DNA from: UBA2336 sp046294915
GTDB lineage: Bacteria > Bacteroidota > Bacteroidia > Cytophagales > Cyclobacteriaceae
Length of the DNA stretch: 64,000 nucleotides
Reading direction: 5' to 3'
Assembly (NCBI GenBank): GCA_046294915.1
Contig: JBKBOE010000001.1
Coordinates: 62,001-126,000, forward strand
Shown in pieces: positions 55,317 through 63,954 of the stretch. Position 1 is the stretch's first letter. Every line of letters begins with the position of its first letter. The notes below the pieces were generated by a model. That model was not told the origin of the DNA. It was given only the letters and a program-made list of their open reading frames with translations, and searched no databases. The position numbers were made by a program, and so were the translations under genes.

Positions 55317-56591
55317 ATGAGACGGTACGAGGATATTTCAGCAAAAATGGACTGGCTCACAGTGGTTATCTACCTGGTTATGGTGATACTGGGCTGGCTA
55401 AACATTTATGCAGCCGTTTATGATGAAACCGTACATCAAAGCATCTTCGACCTTTCACTCAACAGCGGCAGGCAGTTAATTTTTATTGCTGCGTCTGTGG
55501 TTATCATCTTGGCCATTCTGATTATGGATATGCGCTTTTACGAGGCCGCTGCCTATTTAATCTATGGCGTAGTTCTTTTCCTTATGGTGTTGGTGCTGAT
55601 TGTTGGCAAAGAAGTAGGGGGTAACAAAGCGTGGATCGGAATCGGGTCGTTTGGTGTACAGCCTTCGGAATTTGCAAAGTTTGCAACGGCTCTTGTGGTG
55701 GCCAAGGTTATCGGATCGGTTGGTTTCCGGATGGATAACCTGCGCAATCAGGTTATTCTTTTCATTCTGATCGGCATTCCGATGCTGGTTATCCTGGCGC
55801 AGAAAGATACCGGCACAGCCTTGGTCTTTACGGCTTTTGTGCTGGTGTTTTTCCGTGAAGGCATGTCGCCCTTTCTCATGATTGTTGGCGTGGCCTCAGC
55901 TTTCATTTTTGTACTCACGTTATTGGTTGAAAATGAACTCTACCTTTATGGAGGAATTGGGGTAATTCTGATCATCACTATTCTGGCTGGCAAAAAGAGC
56001 CTCAAGCGCATTGCGCTGCTCACCATTGGTGCGCTTGCCGTTGCCGGGGTAATTCAAAGCGTTGATTATGTAATTACCGATGTGCTGAAACCCCACCAGC
56101 AAAACCGCATCCGCGCGCTGATCAACCCTGATGCCGATCCGTTAGGGTATGGATGGAATGTAACGCAGTCAAAAATTGCCATCGGCAGCGGGGGATTCTC
56201 CGGTAAAGGCTTTTTGGAAGGCACGCAAACCAAGTTCGATTTTGTGCCGGAGCAAAGTACCGACTTTATTTTTTGCACCATTGGTGAAGAACACGGCTGG
56301 CTTGGAAGTTTGGTGGTAGTTGGTTTGTTTGTTTTGCTGTTGTTGCGGATTGTATACCTGGCCGAGCGACAGAAAAACCGGTTTGCCCGTGTTTATGGCT
56401 ACAGCGTGGCCAGCATTTTCTTTTTCCATTTTGCCATCAATATCGGCATGACCATCGGGTTGTTTCCGGTAATTGGCATCCCGTTACCGTTTTTTAGTTA
56501 TGGAGGCTCCGCGTTGTGGGGATTTACTACGTTGCTTTTTATTTTACTTAAACTGGATGCCCACCGCGGCCAGGTGTTGCAGCGGTTGTGA
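55317..56591 (+). CDS. rodA: RodA peptidoglycan glycosyltransferase (SEDS family)
   Basis: 424 residues, about ten membrane segments. SEDS motifs: GGNKAWIGIGSFGVQPSEFAKFA, ILAQKDTGTALVF (catalytic Asp region), NRIRALINPDADPLGYGWNVTQSKIAIGSGG (near 265), EQSTDFIFCTIGEEHGWLGS and VIGIPLPFFSYGGSALW. It polymerises glycan strands with PBP2. Last gene of the operon. Residues 170-260 include a poorly conserved loop that is longer than in the E. coli protein. Confidence 0.95.
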   Translation: MRRYEDISAKMDWLTVVIYLVMVILGWLNIYAAVYDETVHQSIFDLSLNSGRQLIFIAASVVIILAILIMDMRFYEAAAYLIYGVVLFLMVLVLIVGKEVGGNKAWIGIGSFGVQPSEFAKFATALVVAKVIGSVGFRMDNLRNQVILFILIGIPMLVILAQKDTGTALVFTAFVLVFFREGMSPFLMIVGVASAFIFVLTLLVENELYLYGGIGVILIITILAGKKSLKRIALLTIGALAVAGVIQSVDYVITDVLKPHQQNRIRALINPDADPLGYGWNVTQSKIAIGSGGFSGKGFLEGTQTKFDFVPEQSTDFIFCTIGEEHGWLGSLVVVGLFVLLLLRIVYLAERQKNRFARVYGYSVASIFFFHFAINIGMTIGLFPVIGIPLPFFSYGGSALWGFTTLLFILLKLDAHRGQVLQRL

Positions 56592-56594
56592 GGG

Positions 56595-57053
56595 TTAATC
56601 CTTTAACTGAATAATTTTTCTTACAAACACAGGGAGTTCTTTCGTTGAACGGGGCTCAAAAGGCATTGAAAGCGTGATCACTACTGCCTGATGGTTTACT
56701 TTCCCGTGGATAATGAATATGCAATTTTTTTCAGAAGATGATGCAGCTTGTAGTTTAAACCCTTTCGACTCCTGGTTCATAATAAAGCATTGAATTTCCG
56801 ATTTTTTGTAATTTCTTTCTTTCTCGCGTTTAACGAGAAGATCACGGGCAATATAGTCATGCGTGTTATCATCTACATGTAACCAGCTTAAATCGTAATC
56901 CGCGCACTTCAGGTAGGTAGGCGATGGCACCGTACAATCATCGGGCACATCAAAAACTTTTCCGCATATGAGTACAGAGTTAATCCGGTTGAAATAGGCT
57001 ATCAAAAGAGCTGCGATGATAATGCCTAAAAAGAAAATCGTCCGGAAAGTCAT
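56595..57053 (-). CDS. Membrane-anchored hypothetical protein
   Basis: 152 residues from the ATG at 57051-57053 (a TTG eight codons earlier), with AAAGGAAA as a possible ribosome site upstream. One N-terminal membrane helix (TIFFLGIIIAALLIAYF), then a soluble domain with Cys residues (VLICGKVFDVPDDCTVPSPT, then KCADYDLSW) and a C-terminal strand-rich part. No family recognised. Convergent with rodA, three bases between stops. Confidence 0.6.
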   Translation of the reverse strand: MTFRTIFFLGIIIAALLIAYFNRINSVLICGKVFDVPDDCTVPSPTYLKCADYDLSWLHVDDNTHDYIARDLLVKREKERNYKKSEIQCFIMNQESKGFKLQAASSSEKNCIFIIHGKVNHQAVVITLSMPFEPRSTKELPVFVRKIIQLKD

Positions 57054-57101
57054 GATCTGCTGATTTCCTTTTATCAATTACACGAATAGCAGGTAAGCCG
57101 G

Positions 57102-58298
57102 TTATGGTGTATTCACCTCGTTAAATCCGTCATTCGGGTTCACGTCCGTCCAACTCATCGGGTAATTTTTATCCAGGTACTCCAACGCATCGGTGGTGAG
57201 GTATAACGGCTTGAACGTGTCAATCATCACGGCCAGTTCGTGCGTTTCTTTGGCACCAATGCTTTTTTCTACCGTTCCCGGATGCGGGCCGTGGGGTAAG
57301 CCGCCCGGGTGCAGCGTGAACGATCCGCGCTCAATGCCCCTGCGGCTCATAAAATTTCCTTCAGCATAGTACAGCACTTCATCGCTGTCGATGTTACTGT
57401 GGTTGTACGGTGCGGGGATAGCCAGCGGATGGTAATCGAACAGGCGGGGCACGAATGAACAAATTACAAAATTGTGTGCCTGGAAGGTTTGATGAATTGG
57501 CGGAGGCATGTGGATGCGACCGGTGATGGGCTCAAAATCGTGAATCGAAAAAGCATAAGGCCACAAAAATCCATCCCAGCCTACCAGGTCAAGCGGACTA
57601 TAATCATACACATAGTGGTGCAAATACCCCAGCTTCTTTATCTTCATCAGAAACTCGCCCTTGCTGGTGTCGGTAATCAGCTCGTGAGGAGGGCGTATGT
57701 CGCGCTCGCAGTAAGGCGAGTGCTCCAGCAACTGACCCAGGTCGTTGCGATAGCGTTTAACGGTTTCAACAGGTGAGGCCGCCTCTATGATCAGCAGCCG
57801 CAGGGGGCCTTCTTCAAACTCCAGTTTGTAAATAACGGTTCGGGGTATTACCACGTAGTCGCCTTGTTTGATATCCAGTTTTCCGAACTGCGAAATGAGC
57901 GTGCCGTTACCATCGTGAAGAAAGATCACTTCATCACCCTCGGCATTTTTATAGAAGTAGTCCATCTTCCTCTTTTTGGGAGAACAAATGGCAATGGAGC
58001 AGTCGTTGTTTTTAAGCAATACTTTTCGGGCGCTAAGGTAGTCCTCCCCGGTGCTGCCTACTTTTGATGTATTGAGGTGCGTTTGGCGAAGGCCATACTC
58101 TTCAACGATTTTGGGCCCGTAAGGTACCGGGTCCTTCAGTTGTTTAATGCGGGTGGGCGGGTTAATGTGGTAGAGGTTGGAATAAATTCCTGAAAAGCCC
58201 TCAGAACTCACCAGTTCTTCCTTGTATAAACTTCCATCGGGCTGGCGGAACTGGGTGTGGCGTTTGGGTGGTATTTTTCCCAGCTTGTGATAGTACAT
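57102..58298 (-). CDS. hmgA: Homogentisate 1,2-dioxygenase-like protein
   Basis: 398 residues. A cupin-type fold with HGD features: KRHTQFRQPDGSLY at the N-terminus, HDGNGTLISQFGKLDIKQGDYVVIPR (about 128-155), FVPRLFDYHPLAIPAPYNHSNID (near 280), and EVLYYAEGNFMSRRGIERGSFTLHPGGLPHGPHPG (near 308), in which the Fe-binding His/Glu residues lie. It opens the homogentisate ring in tyrosine breakdown. No fumarylacetoacetase or maleylacetoacetate isomerase lies nearby, so the specific substrate is likely but not certain. It is the only aromatic catabolism gene in the window. Confidence 0.88.
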   Translation of the reverse strand: MYYHKLGKIPPKRHTQFRQPDGSLYKEELVSSEGFSGIYSNLYHINPPTRIKQLKDPVPYGPKIVEEYGLRQTHLNTSKVGSTGEDYLSARKVLLKNNDCSIAICSPKKRKMDYFYKNAEGDEVIFLHDGNGTLISQFGKLDIKQGDYVVIPRTVIYKLEFEEGPLRLLIIEAASPVETVKRYRNDLGQLLEHSPYCERDIRPPHELITDTSKGEFLMKIKKLGYLHHYVYDYSPLDLVGWDGFLWPYAFSIHDFEPITGRIHMPPPIHQTFQAHNFVICSFVPRLFDYHPLAIPAPYNHSNIDSDEVLYYAEGNFMSRRGIERGSFTLHPGGLPHGPHPGTVEKSIGAKETHELAVMIDTFKPLYLTTDALEYLDKNYPMSWTDVNPNDGFNEVNTP

Positions 58299-58373
58299 AA
58301 GAACTAAGGTTTAGCGAGGTCAAGTTAATAAAAACACATGACGACACACCGGCTTCCGGCAGTTCATCCAATG

Positions 58374-60002
58374 TTATAATTTTATGCGATCCAGTTCCGG
58401 AATCCGGTCAAATAGTTTCAATGCCTGCAGAAAGATTTCGTTGGTATCGTTCAGAATCGGGTAAAGACCTTTGTTGTTCCAGATTTTGCGGGCTATCTGT
58501 GCCTTTATATGGATCTGAAAGAGTTTCTTTTTAGCATTCAGTTCCTTCCAATCGGGTTTTATTTTGTTTCGTTGTCCTACCTTTACCAGGTCGTTCAGCA
58601 TTTGGTCGGTTACCACAAACTGGGTATAGAATTTTTCAAATCCTTTTTGCTCCAGTTCGGCCTTGTGAGTTTCAGCATAAGTAAACGTATATTCCTGGAT
58701 GGAAGTAGAAGTGTAGAGAGCATTCAGGTAGTGGCTGTTCAGAGTAGTATCCAGCGGCACGAAATAATCGGGCATGATTCCTCCGCCACCGTAAACCGAG
58801 CGGCCATTGGCGGTTGAGTACTTCAGTGAGTCGTTTAATTTGATGCTGTCGGCAGAGAAAAACTCGCCCTTTTTGTATCGCTCCATAATATCTAGGGCGT
58901 ACTCTTCTTCATCGGTGTACGGTTTTTGTATGCTGCGCCCGCTGGGGGTATAATAGCGCGAAATGGTAAGCCGGAGTTCGGAGCCATCGCTCAGATCGAA
59001 CGGATGTTGCACAAGACCTTTTCCGAATGTTCTGCGGCCAACAATCAGGGCACGGTCATTATCCTGCAGGGCACCGGCCAGAATTTCAGAGGCCGAAGCG
59101 CTGCCCTCGTTCACTAATACAATCAAAGCGCCTTCTTCGAAAAAGCCGCGCCTGGTTGAGGTTGCATTGGTATTAAGCCGCTTGTCTTTGCCATTGGTGT
59201 ACACAATCTTTTTTCCTTCCTTCAGGAATTCGTCAGCCATTTCAATGGCTACATTCATGTATCCTCCGGGGTTTCCCTGCAGATCAAGAACTAGTTTCTT
59301 CATTCCGGCCTGCTGCAGTTCCTTAAAGGCTTTGGCGAACTCATCATACGTAGTAGCCGCAAAACGACTTACTTTAATGTAACCGGTTTCCTGGTCAACC
59401 ATGTAGGCCACATCAACGGAGTTTTGAGGAATCTTATCGCGGATGATTGAAAAAGTGATGAGTTCGTTTACCCCGCTTCGCTTAATGCTAACGCTCACTT
59501 CGGTGCCGCGCGGCCCTTTCAGCAGCTTCATTACCTCAGCATTGGTAATGCCAATGCCGGCCACATTTTTTTGATCTACTTCAATGATCTTATCGCCCGA
59601 CCGGATGCCAAGGGCTTCCGATGGACCCCCGCTAAGCGGTGCCACCACAACAATGGTATCCTGGAAAATATTAAACTCAATGCCGATGCCGTCAAAGTTC
59701 CCGCGCAGGTCTTCATTGGCAGCAATCCGATCAGAAGCCGGAATAAAAGCCGAATGCGGGTCGAGCTTGGTTAGCAAGTGTTTTATTGATTCATCTACAA
59801 GCCTGTCGGTCTTAATGTCGTCAACATATTTATCCTGGATGTAGGTGAGCACTTCACGAAGTTTCTGAACATCCTTGCCCACATCGCCTGAGGGCTTACG
59901 GTAGCCAAAACTTGCCCCGAGAAAGATGCCGGCTGCAAGACCCAGAAACAATACAAAAGGCAGCCTGATTTGATTGGGTGTGTTGTTAATATGTTCGCTC
60001 AT
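58374..60002 (-). CDS. S41 family C-terminal processing peptidase
   Basis: 542 residues from the ATG at 60000-60002; a TTG four codons upstream. An N-terminal signal or membrane anchor (about 12-32), a PDZ domain (about 85-165, SEALGIRSGDKIIEVDQKN), then the S41 core with LDLQGNPGGYMNVAIEMADEF, catalytic Ser in VNEGSASASEILAGALQDN and Lys in RRTFGKGLVQHPF, and a long helical C-terminal region. Such proteases trim C-termini of envelope proteins. Substrate unknown. Confidence 0.94.
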   Translation of the reverse strand: MSEHINNTPNQIRLPFVLFLGLAAGIFLGASFGYRKPSGDVGKDVQKLREVLTYIQDKYVDDIKTDRLVDESIKHLLTKLDPHSAFIPASDRIAANEDLRGNFDGIGIEFNIFQDTIVVVAPLSGGPSEALGIRSGDKIIEVDQKNVAGIGITNAEVMKLLKGPRGTEVSVSIKRSGVNELITFSIIRDKIPQNSVDVAYMVDQETGYIKVSRFAATTYDEFAKAFKELQQAGMKKLVLDLQGNPGGYMNVAIEMADEFLKEGKKIVYTNGKDKRLNTNATSTRRGFFEEGALIVLVNEGSASASEILAGALQDNDRALIVGRRTFGKGLVQHPFDLSDGSELRLTISRYYTPSGRSIQKPYTDEEEYALDIMERYKKGEFFSADSIKLNDSLKYSTANGRSVYGGGGIMPDYFVPLDTTLNSHYLNALYTSTSIQEYTFTYAETHKAELEQKGFEKFYTQFVVTDQMLNDLVKVGQRNKIKPDWKELNAKKKLFQIHIKAQIARKIWNNKGLYPILNDTNEIFLQALKLFDRIPELDRIKL

Positions 60003-60129
60003 AAGGGTATACAATCACTTCGGTAAACGGATGACCAGCCAAAGAGTTCATCATTTGTATGCCGCAAAAATGCTAAAAATCAACTGAACCTTGCAGATTA
60101 TTTAAGCATGTGTTTTACCGGTGAATATC

Positions 60130-60137
60130 TATATTTG
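60130..60137 (+). promoter_or_regulatory. Putative -7 element before the RIC-like gene
   Basis: TATATTTG, a full TAnnTTTG match, ending only seven bases before the ATG at 60145. If used, transcription would start at or next to the start codon, giving an almost leaderless message. No -33 TTTG at the usual spacing. Confidence 0.3.
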
Positions 60138-60144
60138 AAGTTGC

Positions 60145-60900
60145 ATGAGTATACCGGCATTTCAAACGAAACAGATAACCCAACTGGTAGAAGAGAACTA
60201 TGTTCACGCTTATGTGTTATACTATTTTGGCATCCGGTTTAATGACTATCCGGAACAAACGCTTGAAACCGTTTGCCGTGAAAAAGGCTTAAACCTTGAG
60301 CAGGTGGTTCGCGAGCTCGAAAACCCTCATTTGCTAAAGGAAGAGCATGTGCCGCTGATTTCATACCCGGTTGATCTGATTATCGAGTACCTGAAACACG
60401 CTCATTTTCTTTTCATCAAGCACAAGCTTCCGTACATCGCACGCCTGGTAAATGAGTTTAAATCACAGCATGATGATTACCGCCCGGTTGAGCGCGACCT
60501 GAAGGTGGTATTTCCGCTTTTTGTTGAAGATTTTATCCACCATATCTACGAAGAAGAGGACACTCTCTTCCGGTACATTAAGATGTTGGACCGCGCCTCG
60601 AAAGGAACATATAACCCCACCCGGCTTTATTACCTGATCGAGAAGTACTCCGTGCAAAAGTTTGCCCTTGAGCATGACGTGCATGATGATGAAATGGAAG
60701 GCATTCGCAAAATCACTAACGACTACACTTTACCACCGCATGCTCCGCTTTATGTAAAAGTGATTTACAATGAATTGAAGGCGTTTGAAAAAAGCCTGAT
60801 TACCCATGCACGCATTGAGAATGAAATTCTCTTTCCGAAAGCCATGGCGCTTGAAACAAAAGTAAAGCAACAGGTTTTTGAGCGCAGCCGCTTTAACTGA
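60145..60900 (+). CDS. RIC-like hemerythrin-domain protein with degenerate N-terminal motif
   Basis: 251 residues. The C-terminal part has hemerythrin/RIC-like metal-ligand patterns (LKHAHFLFIKHKLPYIARL at about 83-101, VEDFIHHIYEEEDTLF near 127-142, HARIENEILFPKA near 225), as in di-iron repair proteins ScdA/YtfE, which restore Fe-S clusters damaged by oxidation or nitric oxide. The N-terminal part (about 12-60) has the layout of DUF542 (EENYVHAYVLYYFGIRFNDY ... VCREKGLNLEQVVREL), but the FCCGG cysteine motif is replaced by FNDYPE at 32-37. Stop overlaps ruvX (TGATG). Confidence 0.78.
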   Translation: MSIPAFQTKQITQLVEENYVHAYVLYYFGIRFNDYPEQTLETVCREKGLNLEQVVRELENPHLLKEEHVPLISYPVDLIIEYLKHAHFLFIKHKLPYIARLVNEFKSQHDDYRPVERDLKVVFPLFVEDFIHHIYEEEDTLFRYIKMLDRASKGTYNPTRLYYLIEKYSVQKFALEHDVHDDEMEGIRKITNDYTLPPHAPLYVKVIYNELKAFEKSLITHARIENEILFPKAMALETKVKQQVFERSRFN

Positions 60901-61316
60901 TGAGCAGGATTCTGGCCATTGATTACGGACTGAAGCGCACCGGCTTGGCGGTTACCGATCCGCTGCAGATCATAGCCACAGCGTTGGAAACAGTGCCCAC
61001 GGCCAAGCTGCTTTACTACCTGAAAGACTATTGTTGCAAAGAACCGGTGGCGGCATTTGTGATCGGCATGCCCAAAACACTGAGTAACCAGGATTCAGCC
61101 ACAGCGCCAGATGTACGAAAGTTTATAAAAAAACTTCTTACGGAGTTTCCATCTACACCGATACACGAAGTGGATGAACGCTTTACCAGTTCAATCGCCC
61201 AACGGGCAATGATTGAGGGCGGAATGAAAAAAAAAGACCGGCAGATAAAAGGTAATGCAGATAAGATCAGCGCAGTGCTGATTCTGCAATCGTTTATGGA
61301 AAAGCGAATGTCATGA
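60900..61316 (+). CDS. ruvX: Putative pre-16S rRNA nuclease / Holliday junction resolvase-like RuvX (YqgF)
   Basis: 138 residues. ILAIDYGLKRTGLAVTDPL at the N-terminus (RNase H-like, catalytic Asp), VIGMPKTLSNQDS (near residue 57), and EVDERFTSSIAQRAM (second acidic site near 90) before the end. YqgF processes the 5' end of 16S rRNA; the older resolvase label persists. It follows the RIC-like gene with one base of overlap. Confidence 0.94.
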   Translation: MSRILAIDYGLKRTGLAVTDPLQIIATALETVPTAKLLYYLKDYCCKEPVAAFVIGMPKTLSNQDSATAPDVRKFIKKLLTEFPSTPIHEVDERFTSSIAQRAMIEGGMKKKDRQIKGNADKISAVLILQSFMEKRMS

Positions 61317-61351
61317 CCCTCCGGCATTGCGATTTCGGAAGCAATATTTTC

Positions 61352-61359
61352 TACCTTTG
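61352..61359 (+). promoter_or_regulatory. Putative promoter (-7 box) for def
   Basis: TACCTTTG, full TAnnTTTG, with TTG at 61327-61329 (22 bases between) and the def ATG 18 bases downstream. Confidence 0.4.
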
Positions 61360-61377
61360 CATCCGGCTAAAAGCAAC

Positions 61378-61947
61378 ATGGTACATCCGATTGTAGTTTA
61401 TGGCGACCCGGTACTGAGGCAACGGGCCAGGGACATAGAAAAAGGAGCCGACATCACCGAACTGGTTAACGATATGTTCGAAACGATGCATGCCGCCAAT
61501 GGCATAGGGCTGGCTGCCCCTCAGATTGGCAGGAGCGTGCGACTTTTTGTGGTTGACGGCACCACGCTGGGTAAAGATGATGACGAGGCCGAACCGGGTA
61601 TGGAAAATTTTAAAATGGCTTTTGTAAATCCGGTGATGATTGAAGAGCTGGGTAAGCCCTGGGAATTTGAAGAGGGCTGTTTGAGCATTCCGAATATCCG
61701 TGAAAAAGTTTCCCGAAAAGACACCCTGCGTATCCGGTATTACGATGAGTACTGGAACCTGAAGGAGGAAAATTATGATGGCATGAAAGCGCGTATCATC
61801 CAGCACGAGTACGATCACCTTGAAGGCAAATTGTTTATTGACTACCTCTCGCCCCTGAAGAAGCGCCTGCTGAAAGGAAAGCTGAATGACATCAGCCGGG
61901 GTGAGGTAGATACCGAGTACCGCATTCTGGCACCACTAAGGAAGTAA
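61378..61947 (+). CDS. def: Peptide deformylase
   Basis: 189 residues from the ATG at 61378-61380 (MVHPIVVYGDPVLRQ). A start 17 codons upstream would fall in the promoter. Motifs: HAANGIGLAAPQIGRSVRLF (Gly-rich motif 1), EEGCLSIPNIREKVSR (metal Cys, motif 2) and IIQHEYDHLEGKLFIDYLS (HExxH-like HEYDH, motif 3). It removes the formyl group from new proteins. A run of acidic residues (GKDDDEAEPGME, near residue 65) is an insertion seen in several Bacteroidota. Confidence 0.97.
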   Translation: MVHPIVVYGDPVLRQRARDIEKGADITELVNDMFETMHAANGIGLAAPQIGRSVRLFVVDGTTLGKDDDEAEPGMENFKMAFVNPVMIEELGKPWEFEEGCLSIPNIREKVSRKDTLRIRYYDEYWNLKEENYDGMKARIIQHEYDHLEGKLFIDYLSPLKKRLLKGKLNDISRGEVDTEYRILAPLRK

Positions 61948-61957
61948 TTCAAATAAA

Positions 61958-63100
61958 GTGAAACTTCATTCCCGCCTCCCCGACATCGGAACCTCCATCT
62001 TTGCCGTTATGTCGAAGATGGCGGCCGACCATGGGGCGATTAACCTGTCCCAGGGCTTCCCCGATTTCCAGGTTGATCCGGTGCTGATTGACCTGATTAA
62101 CCGGTTTATGAAGGAAGGGCACAACCAATATGCGCCCATGCCGGGAGTGCCCGCGCTGCGCAGCGTCATAGCTGAGGTGATTTCAAAAACCTACAACGGT
62201 ACAGTAAATGCTGAAACAGATATTACCGTTACCGCAGGAGGAACCCAGGCCTTGTATGCCTCGATAGCCGCGGTCATTCATCCTGGTGATGAAGTGATTG
62301 TTTTTGATCCGGCTTACGACTCCTACAACCCAGCCATCCGCCTGAATGGCGGGGTGCCGGTGCACATCAATCTTACCTACCCGGATTTTTCGATTGACTG
62401 GGATCAGGTAAAAGCAAATATCACTCCGCGTACGCGGTTGATTATGATCAACACCCCGCATAATCCCAGCGGTGCCGTATTGTCCGCTCAGGATTTACAA
62501 ATGCTTGAGCAGATTGCTGAAGAAAATGACCTGATTGTGTTGAGTGATGAGGTATATGAGCGCATCATTTTTGATAACCTGCGGCATGAGAGTGTGCTCC
62601 ATTTTCCGAAGCTGACAGCACGGAGTATAGCCGTATTTTCGTTCGGAAAAACCTTTCATGCCACCGGCTGGAAGGTGGGCTATACGGTTGCACCGGAAGC
62701 GCTGACACGCGAAATTCGAAAAGCCCACCAGTTCATTACCTTCTCGGTAAACACCCCGGTGCAACTGGCACTGGCCGAATACATGAAAGACCCAATGCAC
62801 TATGTAAACCTTGGAAAATTTTACCAGGCTAAGCGCGATTATTTTCTGGAAGGAATAAGGGGCTCCTCTTTTGAACCCATCGCCTGTCATGGTTCGTATT
62901 TTCAAACCCTATCGTACCGTTCCTTTTCTTCCTTACCCGACCGCCAGATGGCGAAAGAATTAACGGTAAATCACAAGGTAGCCTCAATCCCGGTTTCCGT
63001 TTTCTACAACGATAAAACCGATAATAAGCTGTTGCGTTTCTGTTTTGCAAAAAGTGAGCCTACGTTAGATAAAGCAATGGATATTCTCCGAAAATTGTAG
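61958..63100 (+). CDS. Methionine aminotransferase-like PLP enzyme (class I/II, YbdL type)
   Basis: 380 residues, starting at GTG (61958-61960). INLSQGFPDFQVDPVL near residue 28, GGTQALYASIAAVIHPGDEV near 90, INTPHNPSGAVLS near 165, LSDEVYERIIFD near 195, and the PLP Lys in FSFGKTFHATGWKVGY near 230. The length and SQGFPDF start place it with the YbdL/kynurenine-glutamine transaminase K group. It transaminates methionine or glutamine with 2-oxo acids. Next to the omega-amidase. Confidence 0.92.
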   Translation: MKLHSRLPDIGTSIFAVMSKMAADHGAINLSQGFPDFQVDPVLIDLINRFMKEGHNQYAPMPGVPALRSVIAEVISKTYNGTVNAETDITVTAGGTQALYASIAAVIHPGDEVIVFDPAYDSYNPAIRLNGGVPVHINLTYPDFSIDWDQVKANITPRTRLIMINTPHNPSGAVLSAQDLQMLEQIAEENDLIVLSDEVYERIIFDNLRHESVLHFPKLTARSIAVFSFGKTFHATGWKVGYTVAPEALTREIRKAHQFITFSVNTPVQLALAEYMKDPMHYVNLGKFYQAKRDYFLEGIRGSSFEPIACHGSYFQTLSYRSFSSLPDRQMAKELTVNHKVASIPVSVFYNDKTDNKLLRFCFAKSEPTLDKAMDILRKL

Positions 63101-63101
63101 C

Positions 63102-63899
63102 ATGCAAAACCTCACCATTACGCTCATTCAATCAGCTCTTTACTGGGAAGAAGTTGGCGCCAATCTTTCTTCGTTTGAAGAAAAGATATGGAAAATCGGG
63201 CAAAGTACAGATGTGATTATACTACCCGAAATGTTCTCCACCGGCTTCACCATGAATGCGGCAAAATTGGCTGAGCCCATGAACATGACCACCTTTAAAT
63301 GGATGAAGCAAATGGCTGCACAAACCCATGCGTTGATGTTGGGCAGCTTTATTGTGAAGGAGAACAATACTTTCTACAATCGATTACTGTGGATGGAGCC
63401 CAACGGGCATTTTAAAACGTACGACAAGCGCCACCTTTTTCGTATGGCCGGTGAACATAAAACTTATGGTGCGGGAAATACCCGGTTAACGGGCGAGTGG
63501 AAAGGCTGGCGCATTTGCCCGCTGGTGTGCTACGATTTGCGCTTTCCGGTATGGAGCCGCAACTGCTATAATCAGGCAACTCAACGTATGGATTATGACC
63601 TCCTCGTGTATGTGGCCAACTGGCCATCGGCAAGAGTAGAGGCTTGGGATGCGCTGCTCAGGGCACGTGCCATAGAGAACCTGTGCTATGCGGCCGGAGT
63701 TAACCGGGTTGGCGCTGACGGTAACGGCATTCCCTACAACGGGCATTCAGCTGTTTATTCTCACAAAGGAGAAACCTTGTTTTTTCAATCCGATCAGGAG
63801 GCAATCAAAACGATTATGCTGGATGCTGAAGCGCTCCAATCCTATCGTGAAAAATTTCCGGCTTACCTTGATTCCGATGAATTTGATATCAAACAATAG
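63102..63899 (+). CDS. Omega-amidase, nitrilase superfamily (YafV type)
   Basis: 265 residues. The nitrilase triad is visible: Glu in VIILPEMFSTGFTMN (near residue 42), Lys in KTYDKRHLFRMAGEH (near 108), and Cys in ICPLVCYDLRFPVW (near 140). The next-door aminotransferase makes it likely that it hydrolyses 2-oxoglutaramate or 2-oxosuccinamate, completing the glutamine transaminase/omega-amidase route. It starts one base after the aminotransferase stop. Confidence 0.92.
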   Translation: MQNLTITLIQSALYWEEVGANLSSFEEKIWKIGQSTDVIILPEMFSTGFTMNAAKLAEPMNMTTFKWMKQMAAQTHALMLGSFIVKENNTFYNRLLWMEPNGHFKTYDKRHLFRMAGEHKTYGAGNTRLTGEWKGWRICPLVCYDLRFPVWSRNCYNQATQRMDYDLLVYVANWPSARVEAWDALLRARAIENLCYAAGVNRVGADGNGIPYNGHSAVYSHKGETLFFQSDQEAIKTIMLDAEALQSYREKFPAYLDSDEFDIKQ

Positions 63900-63954
63900 A
63901 AGAACACATGGGCCGGTACGGCATTAAAGCATCTGTGTGGATTATTTGCATAAG

